Shown piece after piece: positions 1 to 8,005 of a DNA stretch of 64,000 nucleotides (position 1 is the first letter of the stretch; each line of letters starts with the position of its first letter). The stretch comes from Anaerorhabdus sp036641015 (GTDB taxonomy: Bacteria > Bacillota_I > Bacilli_A > Erysipelotrichales > Erysipelotrichaceae), in NCBI RefSeq assembly GCF_036641015.1, contig NZ_JAVWFO010000001.1, forward strand, positions 1-64,000. Direction: 5' to 3'. The notes under the pieces are model-generated. The model was not told where the DNA came from, searched no databases, and saw only the letters and a program-made list of their open reading frames with translations. A program made the position numbers and the translations under genes.

Positions 1-2
1 AT

Positions 3-28
3 AAAAAAATTCGCTAAAATAGCGAATT
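3..28 (-). terminator. guaB terminator
   Basis: The inverted repeat AATTCGCTA-aaa-TAGCGAATT (8-28) is followed on the minus strand by a T run (9 to 3). It overlaps the guaB stop codon, so it looks like an intrinsic terminator for that gene. Confidence 0.8.
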
Positions 29-1535
29 ATTTAAAATTGTCATTACCTTTATCTTTTACAATAACATCATGAGCTCCACCTTCAACGATAGATGTAGCGC
101 TCACTAATGTCAATTTGGCATTTTCTTGCAATTCGAGAATTGTAAGTGCACCACAATTACACATTGTAGATTTAACTTTTGCCAATGTTGTTAATACATT
201 GTCTTTTAAAGGTCCAGCATAAGGTACGTAAGAATCAACACCTTCTTCAAAACTTAATTTACCAGCACCACCTAAATCGTAACGTTGCCAGTTACGAGCA
301 CGATTGCTTCCTTCGCCCCAATATTCTTTAACGAAGTTTCCGTTAATCATTAATTTATTTGTTGGTGATTCTTCAAATCTTGAGAAATAACGACCTAACA
401 TTACAAAGTCACTACCCATTGCAAGGGCTAGTGTAATATGGTAATCGTAAACGATACCCCCATCAGAACAAATAGGAATATAGACACCTGTTTTTTCGAA
501 ATATTCGTCACGTGCTTTCGCAACTTCGATGACTGCAGTTGCTTGTCCACGCCCAATACCTTTAGTTTCACGAGTAATACAGATTGACCCTCCACCAATA
601 CCAACTTTAATGAAATCAGCACCAGCTTCAGCTAAGAAATCAAATCCTTCCTTGTCAACTACATTTCCTGCTCCTACTTTAACAGTATCGCCATAATGTT
701 CACGAATCCAGCCAATAGTAATTTTTTGCCAATCGCTGAATCCTTCACTTGAGTCAATACAAAGAACATCTGCGCCAGCTTCTACTAATGCAGGTACTCG
801 TTCAGCATAATCTCTAGTATTAATACCAGCACCCACTACATAACGCTTATCACTATCTAGTAATTCATTCGGATTTTCTTTATGAGAATCATAATCTTTT
901 CTAAATACAAGATAAACAAGATTATTATTGTCATCAATAATAGGAAGAGTATTTAATTTGTGTTCCCATATAATATCATTACAATCACTCAAAGTGCTAG
1001 ATACATTAGCAGTAACTAACTTTTCAAACGGTGTCATAAATTCAGAAACTTTTGTTGTAGAGTCAATTCTTGATACACGATAGTCACGGCTTGTTACCAT
1101 ACCTAACAATTTACCATTTGCACTACCATCATGTGTAACAGGCATAGTTGAATGTCCTGTCTTTTCAAGTAATTCAAGCACATCGTTCAGTGTTTGATTA
1201 GGTGTTAAATTAGAATCACTTCCTACAAAACCAGCTTTATAATTTTTAACTCTAGAGACCATTGCAGATTGTGATTCAATGCTTTGAGAGCCATAAATGA
1301 ATGCAACTCCACCTTCTTTTGCTAAAGCAATACCCATTTTTTCACCGGATACAGACTGCATAATTGCACTTACCATTGGGATATTTAAAGAGATTGCTGG
1401 TTCTTCACCTTTTTTATATTTAACTAGTGGTGTCTTCAAACAAACTTTATTTGGAACACAATCACTACTTGAATAACCTGGTACTAATAAATATTCACTA
1501 AACGTATGACTTGCTTCATTGTAATAAAATGCCAT
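27..1535 (-). CDS. guaB: IMP dehydrogenase (protist-like type)
   Basis: Inosine-5'-monophosphate dehydrogenase oxidises IMP to XMP with NAD+, the committed step of guanine nucleotide synthesis in the cytosol. The 502-residue protein has the TIM barrel, a CBS-pair insert at about 100-220, the catalytic loop GGGSICITRE with nucleophile Cys319, and the mobile flap RNWQRYDLGG with Arg418-Tyr419. From memory, length, the N-terminus (YYNE..HTF.EYLL.PG), Cys319 and Arg418-Tyr419 all match the Tritrichomonas foetus enzyme position for position, rather than the roughly 485-residue enzyme typical of Bacillus. The start is supported by GAGGAGG upstream of ATG. It is divergent from proS and stands alone. 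The function is secure; the relationship to the protist enzyme is by recollection and needs alignment. Confidence 0.97.
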   Translation of the reverse strand: MAFYYNEASHTFSEYLLVPGYSSSDCVPNKVCLKTPLVKYKKGEEPAISLNIPMVSAIMQSVSGEKMGIALAKEGGVAFIYGSQSIESQSAMVSRVKNYKAGFVGSDSNLTPNQTLNDVLELLEKTGHSTMPVTHDGSANGKLLGMVTSRDYRVSRIDSTTKVSEFMTPFEKLVTANVSSTLSDCNDIIWEHKLNTLPIIDDNNNLVYLVFRKDYDSHKENPNELLDSDKRYVVGAGINTRDYAERVPALVEAGADVLCIDSSEGFSDWQKITIGWIREHYGDTVKVGAGNVVDKEGFDFLAEAGADFIKVGIGGGSICITRETKGIGRGQATAVIEVAKARDEYFEKTGVYIPICSDGGIVYDYHITLALAMGSDFVMLGRYFSRFEESPTNKLMINGNFVKEYWGEGSNRARNWQRYDLGGAGKLSFEEGVDSYVPYAGPLKDNVLTTLAKVKSTMCNCGALTILELQENAKLTLVSATSIVEGGAHDVIVKDKGNDNFK

Positions 1536-1642
1536 GAATTTTTTCTCCTCCTCAATTTATAATTTATGTAATTATAGTTCAAATTGTCTTTTAAGTAAAG
1601 GCATTTTGATATATAATCATAGAGATAGCGAGGAAAAATAAT

Positions 1643-3337
1643 ATGAAGTTAAAAAATAGTTTCTTTTATACTTTAAGAGAAAATGTAAAAGATGAAGATT
1701 CAAAAAGCAGTAATCTATTAGTACGTGCAGGAATGATTAAAAAAAGTTCTGCAGGAGATTATATGATTCTTCCCCTTGGGTATAAAACATTAAATAATAT
1801 TACACAAATTATCCGTGAAGAAATGAACGCTACTGATTGTCAAGAGCTAATCATGCCCGCTTTACTTCCTGAGGAAGTGTATGTAGCATCTGGTAGACGT
1901 GAAGGTTTTGGAAAAAGTATGTTTTCTTTAAAAGATCGTTTTGGAAAGCCATTTGTTTTGGGTCCTACTCACGAAGAGTTATTTGCAATTGCTGCACAAA
2001 TGAAAATACGTTCTTATAAAGATTTACCTTTTTCTTTATATCAAATACAAACTAAATATAGAGATGAACCACGTCCACGTTTTGGATTAATTCGTGTTCG
2101 TGAATTCATTATGAAAGATGCTTATACATTCGACTCTGATGAAGCCGGTCTTGATATAGCTTATAGTAAACAGTTTAATGCCTATAAAAAAATATTTGAT
2201 CGTTTAGGATTGGATTATAAAATTGTACGTGCAGATACTGGTGTTATGGGTGGATTACTATCGGAAGAGTTCCAAGCAGTAACAGACATTGGTGAAGATA
2301 TTCTAGTACTTTGTGATAATTGTGATTACGCAAGTAATATCGAAGTAGCTGGATGTGTCAACACTGATGAGGCAACAACACTTGAAACAATGAAATTAGA
2401 ATGTGTTGAAACACCTAATGCTCGTACGATTGAAGAAGTTGTAGATTTCTTAAAACAACCTGCGAGTAAATTTGTAAAAACTTTAGTGTATAAAGTTGAT
2501 GACAAAGTGGTTGCTTGCATGGTTAGAGGTAATCGTGAAGTAAACGAAACTAAACTTAGAAAACTTTTTAATGCAACAGAGGTGGAACTTGCAGACGCTG
2601 ATACTGTAGTTAAAGTAACTGGCGCAGGTGTGGGTTTTGCTGGACCAATAGATATAAAATGTGAATTAATAATGGATGAAGAAGTTAGTGTGATGCATAA
2701 CTTTATAACAGGAGCTAACAAAACTGGTTATCACTATATTGGCGTAAATACTACAGATTTTAAAGCTGATAAGATAGCAGATATTCGCAATATTCAAGAA
2801 GGAGATACTTGCCCTAAATGTGGAGGTAAGATTTATTTCAAACATGGTATTGAAGTTGGGAATACATTTAAACTAGGTACTAAATATTCAAATGCATTAG
2901 GTTTAGAATATTTAAATGCAGAAAATCAATTAAAACCTGTGTGGATGGGAAGTTATGGTATAGGTCCTGCACGCTGTATGGCAGCTATAGCTGAACAATA
3001 TGCTGACGAAGATGGTTTGATTTGGCCAATCAATATTGCGCCATATAAAGCTGCTGTAGTACTTATATCAGTCAAGGATGAAGTTCAAACAGAACTTGCG
3101 AATAAAATTTACGATACATTTATGAAAGAAGGTATTGATACATTACTTGATGATCGTGATGAAAGACCAGGTGTTAAGTTTAAAGATATGGATTTAATAG
3201 GTATCCCTTATCGTATAACAGTTGGTAAAAAAGCAGCAGAAGGAATTATTGAATTTAAGAAACGTGGTTCAATTGAAGTTGAAGAAGTTCATGTTAATGA
3301 TTTACTAAATAAAATTAATGAAGCAATTAAAGGTTAA
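1643..3337 (+). CDS. proS: Prolyl-tRNA synthetase
   Basis: Class II prolyl-tRNA synthetase (564 aa), which charges tRNA-Pro in the cytosol. It is the bacterial type: catalytic core with motif 2 (YRDEPRPRFGLIRVREF, about 145-160), an editing insertion domain between motifs 2 and 3 (about 225-405) that hydrolyses Ala-tRNA-Pro, and a C-terminal anticodon-binding domain from about 465. Length is normal for the family. GAGGAA precedes the ATG, and a TATAAT sits at 1612-1617 in the short divergent region shared with guaB. No T-box is present in that gap. A terminator overlaps its stop codon. Confidence 0.98.
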   Translation: MKLKNSFFYTLRENVKDEDSKSSNLLVRAGMIKKSSAGDYMILPLGYKTLNNITQIIREEMNATDCQELIMPALLPEEVYVASGRREGFGKSMFSLKDRFGKPFVLGPTHEELFAIAAQMKIRSYKDLPFSLYQIQTKYRDEPRPRFGLIRVREFIMKDAYTFDSDEAGLDIAYSKQFNAYKKIFDRLGLDYKIVRADTGVMGGLLSEEFQAVTDIGEDILVLCDNCDYASNIEVAGCVNTDEATTLETMKLECVETPNARTIEEVVDFLKQPASKFVKTLVYKVDDKVVACMVRGNREVNETKLRKLFNATEVELADADTVVKVTGAGVGFAGPIDIKCELIMDEEVSVMHNFITGANKTGYHYIGVNTTDFKADKIADIRNIQEGDTCPKCGGKIYFKHGIEVGNTFKLGTKYSNALGLEYLNAENQLKPVWMGSYGIGPARCMAAIAEQYADEDGLIWPINIAPYKAAVVLISVKDEVQTELANKIYDTFMKEGIDTLLDDRDERPGVKFKDMDLIGIPYRITVGKKAAEGIIEFKKRGSIEVEEVHVNDLLNKINEAIKG

Positions 3338-3358
3338 GGGGTAATCCCCTTTTCTTTT
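3336..3358 (+). terminator. proS terminator
   Basis: Stem AAGGGG-taat-CCCCTT (3336-3351) followed by TTCTTTT, directly at the proS stop codon. It is a compact intrinsic terminator. Confidence 0.8.
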
Positions 3359-3361
3359 GTG

Positions 3362-3370
3362 TGTTATAAT
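3362..3370 (+). promoter_or_regulatory. Extended -10 promoter of the FemAB-type gene
   Basis: TGTTATAAT (3362-3370) is a textbook extended -10 element. It sits just after the proS terminator and about 22 bases before the chosen ATG at 3393. No clear -35 is seen. It implies that the downstream gene has its own promoter, and it makes the upstream in-frame start at 3357, which precedes the -10, impossible for this transcript. Confidence 0.6.
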
Positions 3371-3392
3371 ATTTACGTTAGGAAGCGATAAA

Positions 3393-4424
3393 ATGAAATT
3401 TGTACAATTAACAACAACAGAATTTAATGATTATTCAAAAAAAAGCGCTGTTTCAAGCATCTTTCAAACAGACTCATGGGCTAAGCTTAAATCAAATTGG
3501 GAAGCTTATACCGTTGGTGTTAAGGAAAATGAAGAAATAATTGCTGCTTGTTTAATTTTATGTCGAAGTGTACCAATGGGGTTCCGTTTTGCATACGCTC
3601 CTCGAGGACCATTGCTAGATTTTAGCAATGAATTACTATTGTCCTTTTTTATGAAGCAAATAAAACAGTTTCTAAAAAATAAAAAAGTGCTACTTGCAAA
3701 ATTCGACCCAAATTTATTATTGGATGCCATTCCATTTGAAGATAAAGATAAAGTATCTTCAATTGTAAATGACTCTCTTATTGACAAATTCACACATGCA
3801 GGTTTAAAACATTGCGGATATACATTTGCAATTAAAGATACTATTCAACCTAGAATACAATTAGCTTTTCCAATTGATGATGCTATTGAAGATCGTATTG
3901 GTAGTAAAACAATGAAAAAAGTTCGTGCTAGTTATAAAAAAGAAGTAATTATTAAACAAGAAAACGATTCAAAAAGTTTAGTTCAAATGGTACACTGTAC
4001 AGAACAGCGCCATCAAATTAAACTACGAAATGAAAATTATTTTAATACAATTCTTAATGCATTTAAGGACGATGCTATCGTCCTTGCAGGATATCATGAA
4101 GATCAACTAATATCAGCGTGTTTGCTTGTTAAATGCAACCAAACAACTGAAATACTATATTCCGGATACGATGATGCATTCAAACACTTTAACTCTACTT
4201 ATCCCCTTCGTTATGAATCAATACAGTGGGCTAAGCAACACGGATGTAAAGAGTTTAGCTTCGGCGGAGTTGAAGGTACTTTAGATGATGGATTAACAAT
4301 GTTTAAGTCAAGTTTTCACCCTTTGATTCATATATTTGTTGGTGAATTTGATATGCTACCTTATCCTATACTAAGTAAGTGTACTCAACTTGTATATCCT
4401 TATTTAAAGAAATATGTCATTTGA
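3393..4424 (+). CDS. FemAB/MurM-family peptidoglycan bridge aminoacyltransferase
   Basis: Member of the FemABX family (343 aa from the chosen start), which adds amino acids from aminoacyl-tRNA to the peptide side chain of lipid II at the inner membrane face. Family features: N-terminal F-Q-T-D-S-W-A-KLK segment, the A-Y-A-P-R-G-P motif near residue 60, and the C-terminal GNAT-like part ending in Y-P-LRYESIQWA...FGGVEGTL. The start was set to ATG 3393, with GGAAG just before it and the -10 upstream; the longer frame from 3357 is rejected. The amino acid it adds cannot be read from sequence. The gene is single, between two terminators. Confidence 0.88.
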   Translation: MKFVQLTTTEFNDYSKKSAVSSIFQTDSWAKLKSNWEAYTVGVKENEEIIAACLILCRSVPMGFRFAYAPRGPLLDFSNELLLSFFMKQIKQFLKNKKVLLAKFDPNLLLDAIPFEDKDKVSSIVNDSLIDKFTHAGLKHCGYTFAIKDTIQPRIQLAFPIDDAIEDRIGSKTMKKVRASYKKEVIIKQENDSKSLVQMVHCTEQRHQIKLRNENYFNTILNAFKDDAIVLAGYHEDQLISACLLVKCNQTTEILYSGYDDAFKHFNSTYPLRYESIQWAKQHGCKEFSFGGVEGTLDDGLTMFKSSFHPLIHIFVGEFDMLPYPILSKCTQLVYPYLKKYVI

Positions 4425-4446
4425 ATTTATTTAATTACTTTTATAC

Positions 4447-4479
4447 CCTTGAAAACAAACTTTTAAGGGTTTTTTTGTA
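4447..4479 (+). terminator. Terminator after the FemAB-type gene
   Basis: ACCCTT(g)AAA...TTTTAAGGGT stem (4447-4472) followed by seven T residues. It is a good intrinsic terminator for the plus-strand gene ending at 4424. Confidence 0.8.
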
Positions 4480-4562
4480 TTACACTCAACATTCTTCAAT
4501 AACGCTCAAAATAAATTGGTAAGAGTATTGATGATTATAATTTTTCATTTACTCGAAATAAA

Positions 4563-4608
4563 AACTGCCATAATTTGTTAGAATTTATTCTATCATTTTA
4601 AGGCAGTT
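4563..4608 (-). terminator. bioY terminator
   Basis: AACTGCC...GGCAGTT arms, with an inner TAGAAT/ATTCTA helix, followed on the minus strand by TTTATTT. It lies about 60 bases past the bioY stop and should end the birA-bioY transcript. Confidence 0.65.
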
Positions 4609-4669
4609 CAGTCATTAAATTTTATAGTTTTTAGATTATTGATTTCAAATTTATTAATATCTTATAAAA

Positions 4670-5179
4670 CTAGTTTCTATATTGAAGTCTTTGTATTAAA
4701 ATTGTCGCTATAACAATTTTAATAATGTCACCTGGAATAAATGGAAATGCGCAATAAGTTAATGATGCAATTAAATCAAGTTTCATAACGAACATGAACC
4801 AAATTGTTCCAAACGTGTAACATGCAATTGTACCAAGTGTTGCAAGTAAAGCAATATTCAAATTTGTTCTTTTTAATTTTGTTAAACCAAAGCTAATAAT
4901 TAATGCATCAAACATGTACCCTACTAAATATCCTCCAGTGGCTCCAAACAAAACTGTTGCTCCACCACTGAAATTACTGAAAACAGGTAATCCAATGAAT
5001 CCCAGAAGTAAAAAAACTAAAACGCTTATAGCTGCATATTTTGGTTTTAATAATGCTCCTAAAACATGCACAGCAAGTAAAGCTGCATTAATTGGAACCA
5101 TTGGCAATGGAATTTGTATTTGTGAACATATTGCGATTAATGCCGCAAATATAGCACTTAAAATTAACTGTTTATTCAT
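4670..5179 (-). CDS. bioY: Biotin transporter S component BioY
   Basis: Integral membrane biotin-binding (S) subunit of an ECF-type vitamin transporter, 169 aa with about six membrane helices. The family signature is clear: IQIPLPMVPI near residue 25, LLGFIGLPVFS near 58, and the ATGGYLVGY loop near 80. It overlaps the end of birA by 8 bases and has AAGGAG before its ATG, so the two are translated together. No EcfA/EcfT genes lie in the window; they are usually encoded elsewhere and shared. The pairing with birA and the operator upstream imply control by biotin status. Confidence 0.93.
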   Translation of the reverse strand: MNKQLILSAIFAALIAICSQIQIPLPMVPINAALLAVHVLGALLKPKYAAISVLVFLLLGFIGLPVFSNFSGGATVLFGATGGYLVGYMFDALIISFGLTKLKRTNLNIALLATLGTIACYTFGTIWFMFVMKLDLIASLTYCAFPFIPGDIIKIVIATILIQRLQYRN

Positions 5180-6125
5180 TTTCTATCTCCTTAAGTGATA
5201 CTTCTCCTGAAACAAGTATAACTTCTCTATTGTCGTTAAATCTTACAAGCAAATTACCCTCATTTGTGATATCTAACACTTTGGCTTCTCCACTCTCACC
5301 ACCACTTACAATGACTTGTTTATTTAGCAATAAGTTTCTATTACGATATTCTTTAACAATATCTTGCATAGATAAATTTAAGCAAATGTTAAATTCATTA
5401 ATAATAGCTGCAACAAATTTATTTTTATCACCAGTGTAATTAATATCTGTAATAATATTCTCAAGATCACTAGGAATTGAATCAAGATTTAAATTTATTC
5501 CGAATCCAATTACTAAATAATTAAGCAAGTTTGTTTCAAAGTTTAATGATGCTTCAGTTAATATACCACAAACTTTTTTATCATTATAATAGAGATCATT
5601 TACCCATTTTATATTTAATCGTTTACTACATAGTTTTTCAACAACATGGCAAATTGCTATAGCAGTTATCATAGTGACTCTTAAGGTATCTTGAATTGAG
5701 GTAACGGGCTTTAACACAAACGAGCAATAACACCCACCTTTAGGAGAATAAAAATTACGTCCAAATCTTCCTCTACCCTTTATTTGCGATTTACTAAGAA
5801 CAATTGTCCATTCTAAACAGCCTTCTTCTGCTAATTTCTTTGCATAAGTGTTTGTAGAATCAACCGTATCTAAGACAATTACTTTAGATTTATTTGAATC
5901 ATTTAAAAAATTTAATATTGCCTCTTTGTTAAATTCATCAGAATTCTTCAAAAGAAAATATCCTTTTTTTGGAATTCCTTCAATAGAATGACCATCTTCT
6001 TTTAATGAATTTATAGCTTTCCATATTGCTGCACGTGATACATGTAATTCAGATGCAATCGTTTCTCCTGAAATTGGATCAGCAGATTCTACTAACAATT
6101 CATATACTTTTTCTTTTGTATTCAT
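5172..6125 (-). CDS. birA: Bifunctional biotin-protein ligase / biotin repressor
   Basis: BirA (317 aa) attaches biotin to carboxylase carrier domains through biotinyl-5'-AMP and, in its long form, represses biotin genes. An N-terminal winged helix (SGETIASELHVSRAAIWKAI, about 19-38) is present, so this is the repressor form. The ligase core carries GRGRFGRNFYSPKGG (about 117-131) and KWVNDLYY. The start is ATG 6125 with GGTGAT upstream; the frame can be extended to a TTG at 6170, but that codon is part of the -35 box. The gene is followed directly by bioY. Autoregulation is inferred from the palindrome over the promoter. Confidence 0.94.
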   Translation of the reverse strand: MNTKEKVYELLVESADPISGETIASELHVSRAAIWKAINSLKEDGHSIEGIPKKGYFLLKNSDEFNKEAILNFLNDSNKSKVIVLDTVDSTNTYAKKLAEEGCLEWTIVLSKSQIKGRGRFGRNFYSPKGGCYCSFVLKPVTSIQDTLRVTMITAIAICHVVEKLCSKRLNIKWVNDLYYNDKKVCGILTEASLNFETNLLNYLVIGFGINLNLDSIPSDLENIITDINYTGDKNKFVAAIINEFNICLNLSMQDIVKEYRNRNLLLNKQVIVSGGESGEAKVLDITNEGNLLVRFNDNREVILVSGEVSLKEIENE

Positions 6126-6141
6126 ATCATCACCGTTAACT

Positions 6142-6170
6142 ACAATACAATAATTACCCTTATATGTCAA
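6142..6170 (-). promoter_or_regulatory. birA-bioY promoter
   Basis: On the minus strand TTGACA (6170-6165), a 17-base spacer, then TATTGT (6147-6142), about 17 bases before the birA ATG. It is a strong sigma-A-type promoter whose -35 lies inside the inverted repeat described next. Confidence 0.7.
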
Positions 6171-6198
6171 CCAATCATTAATTTAGGTTTACATATAA
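6160..6198. promoter_or_regulatory. Probable BirA operator
   Basis: A 13-base inverted repeat with one mismatch: TTATATGTCAACC (6160-6172), 13-base spacer, GGTTTACATATAA (6186-6198). The half-sites resemble the bacterial BirA box GTAAACC/GGTTTAC; the spacer is a little shorter than the usual 14-16. One arm covers the -35 of birA, where binding would block RNA polymerase. Confidence 0.65.
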
Positions 6199-6199
6199 A

Positions 6200-6226
6200 A
6201 AGGTACTTACATTTAGCAAGTACCTT
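6200..6226 (-). terminator. hydA terminator
   Basis: AAGGTACTT (6200-6208) and AAGTACCTT (6218-6226) form a 9-bp stem, followed on the minus strand by TTTTATAT. It lies 17 bases past the hydA stop and ends the long hydrogenase transcript. Confidence 0.8.
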
Positions 6227-6242
6227 CATGTTATTAAGTTTT

Positions 6243-8000
6243 TTAAATAGTAAACTTCTCTTTCTTACTATAAGTTGTATGTAGTAATTCATGAGATTTA
6301 TGTCCACATGGTTCACCTAAGAAGTTCTTATATAACTGTTGAATTTGTTCATTTTCATGAGATTTTCTAACAGCGCAATCAAGATCTTCATCATACAATG
6401 TTTTTGCACGTAAGTTTTTGAAGTTATTCATTTCTTCTAAGTTTCTAATTGATGCAGGCACAATTGATTGACCTCCACCATTTATACAACCGCCAGGACA
6501 ACCCATAATTTCAATGAAATGATATTTTGATGTGCCATCCTTAATTTGGTCTAATAAACCTTTTGCCATTGACATAGAACTTGCTACAGCAATATTTACA
6601 TCAATTCCAGCTACATTTATAGTAGCATCTTTAATACCATTCATACCACGTACTTCAGTAAAATCAATTTTATCTAAAGGTTTGTTTTCAAGTATTTCTT
6701 TAACTGTTCTAAGTGCAGCTTCCATAACACCACCAGATGCTCCAAATATTACACCAGCCCCAGAATATTCACCAAACATATCTTGATCAAATTCTTCATC
6801 AGGTAAATTGTTGAAATCTATACCAAACATTTTAATTAATTTACCACATTCACGTGTAGTTAGAACAGCATCAACATCTTGAATATCCCCTACTCTATTT
6901 TCAGGTCTCAATATTTCTGTTTTCTTTGCAGTACAAGGCATAATTGAAACTACATAAATGTTACGAGGATCAATTCCTTTTATTTTTGCATAATAAGATT
7001 TAAGCATAGCTCCTAACATCATATGAGGACTCTTACAAGTACTCAAATTTGCTAATAATTCAGGATACTCATATTCAATATACTTAACCCAACCAGGAGA
7101 ACATGAAGTTATCATTGGTAGAGTACCATTCTTTTGAATACGTCCAATGAACTCTGTTCCTTCTTCCATGATAGTTAAATCAGCCCCAAAATTTGTATCA
7201 TAAACACGATTGAAACCACAACGACGTAAAGCCGCAACCATTTTTCCTGTAATACGAGTTCCTATTGGATAACCAAATTCTTCACCAAGGGAAGCACGAA
7301 CTGCTGGCGCAGTTTGAACAACAACATGTTTATTAGGATTGTTAAGAGCCATGAAAACATCATGGATATTTTCTTTTTCAGTTAAAGCTCCTACAGGACA
7401 AACATTAATACATTGTCCACATTGCATACAATTTACATCAGCAAAACTCTTATCAAAAACAGGACCTACTTTTGTCTCAAATCCTCTTCCTTGAAAACTC
7501 AATACACCAAGTCCTTGATACCATTTACAAGCACTTACACAACGACCACATAAAACACATTTACTAGTATCACGAACAATTCCTGGAGATACTTCGTCAT
7601 AAGTTGGTACAGTGTGACCACCTTCAAACTTATTTTCTCGAATATTTAATTCACTAGCCAGTGTTTGTAATTCACAGCATTGATTTCTTTTGCAACTTAA
7701 GCAATTTTTATTATGATTAGACATTAACAATTCAACAGAATTGCGTCTTCCATTTAAAGCACGTTCAGAATGTGTGAACACTTCCATTCCTTCATTAACC
7801 GGATAATTACAAGAAGCAGCTAGATTTCTAGCACCTTTAACTTCAACTAAACAAACTCGGCAAGCACCTGTTTTGTTTAAACCTTTTAAATAACATAATG
7901 TTGGAATTTTAATACCTGCTTTTTGTGCAGCTTCCAAGATTGTAGATCCAGATTCAATTTGTACTGGAATATTATTTATTTTTAAATTAACCATTGCCAT
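6243..8000 (-). CDS. hydA: [FeFe]-hydrogenase catalytic subunit HydA
   Basis: Catalytic subunit (585 aa) that reduces protons to H2, or oxidises H2, at the H-cluster. Domain order: 2Fe-2S ferredoxin domain (Cys36, 47, 50, 64); His-ligated cluster (His96, Cys100, 103, 109); two 4Fe-4S clusters (Cys148/151/154/158 and Cys191/194/197/201); then the H-domain with TSCSPGW (298-304), MPCTAKK (354-360) and MGCPGGCINGGGQ (499-511). All H-cluster cysteines are present, so it should be active. GGGG within the last codons of hydB serves as ribosome binding site. Together with HydB and HydC it matches the trimeric NAD/ferredoxin bifurcating type. Maturases HydEFG are not in the window. Confidence 0.97.
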   Translation of the reverse strand: MAMVNLKINNIPVQIESGSTILEAAQKAGIKIPTLCYLKGLNKTGACRVCLVEVKGARNLAASCNYPVNEGMEVFTHSERALNGRRNSVELLMSNHNKNCLSCKRNQCCELQTLASELNIRENKFEGGHTVPTYDEVSPGIVRDTSKCVLCGRCVSACKWYQGLGVLSFQGRGFETKVGPVFDKSFADVNCMQCGQCINVCPVGALTEKENIHDVFMALNNPNKHVVVQTAPAVRASLGEEFGYPIGTRITGKMVAALRRCGFNRVYDTNFGADLTIMEEGTEFIGRIQKNGTLPMITSCSPGWVKYIEYEYPELLANLSTCKSPHMMLGAMLKSYYAKIKGIDPRNIYVVSIMPCTAKKTEILRPENRVGDIQDVDAVLTTRECGKLIKMFGIDFNNLPDEEFDQDMFGEYSGAGVIFGASGGVMEAALRTVKEILENKPLDKIDFTEVRGMNGIKDATINVAGIDVNIAVASSMSMAKGLLDQIKDGTSKYHFIEIMGCPGGCINGGGQSIVPASIRNLEEMNNFKNLRAKTLYDEDLDCAVRKSHENEQIQQLYKNFLGEPCGHKSHELLHTTYSKKEKFTI

Positions 8001-8005
8001 AAATT

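Noticed and set aside
2326..2721. A 131-codon minus-strand frame within proS
   Set aside because: It is antisense to the editing domain of a clear synthetase gene and is a frame shadow.
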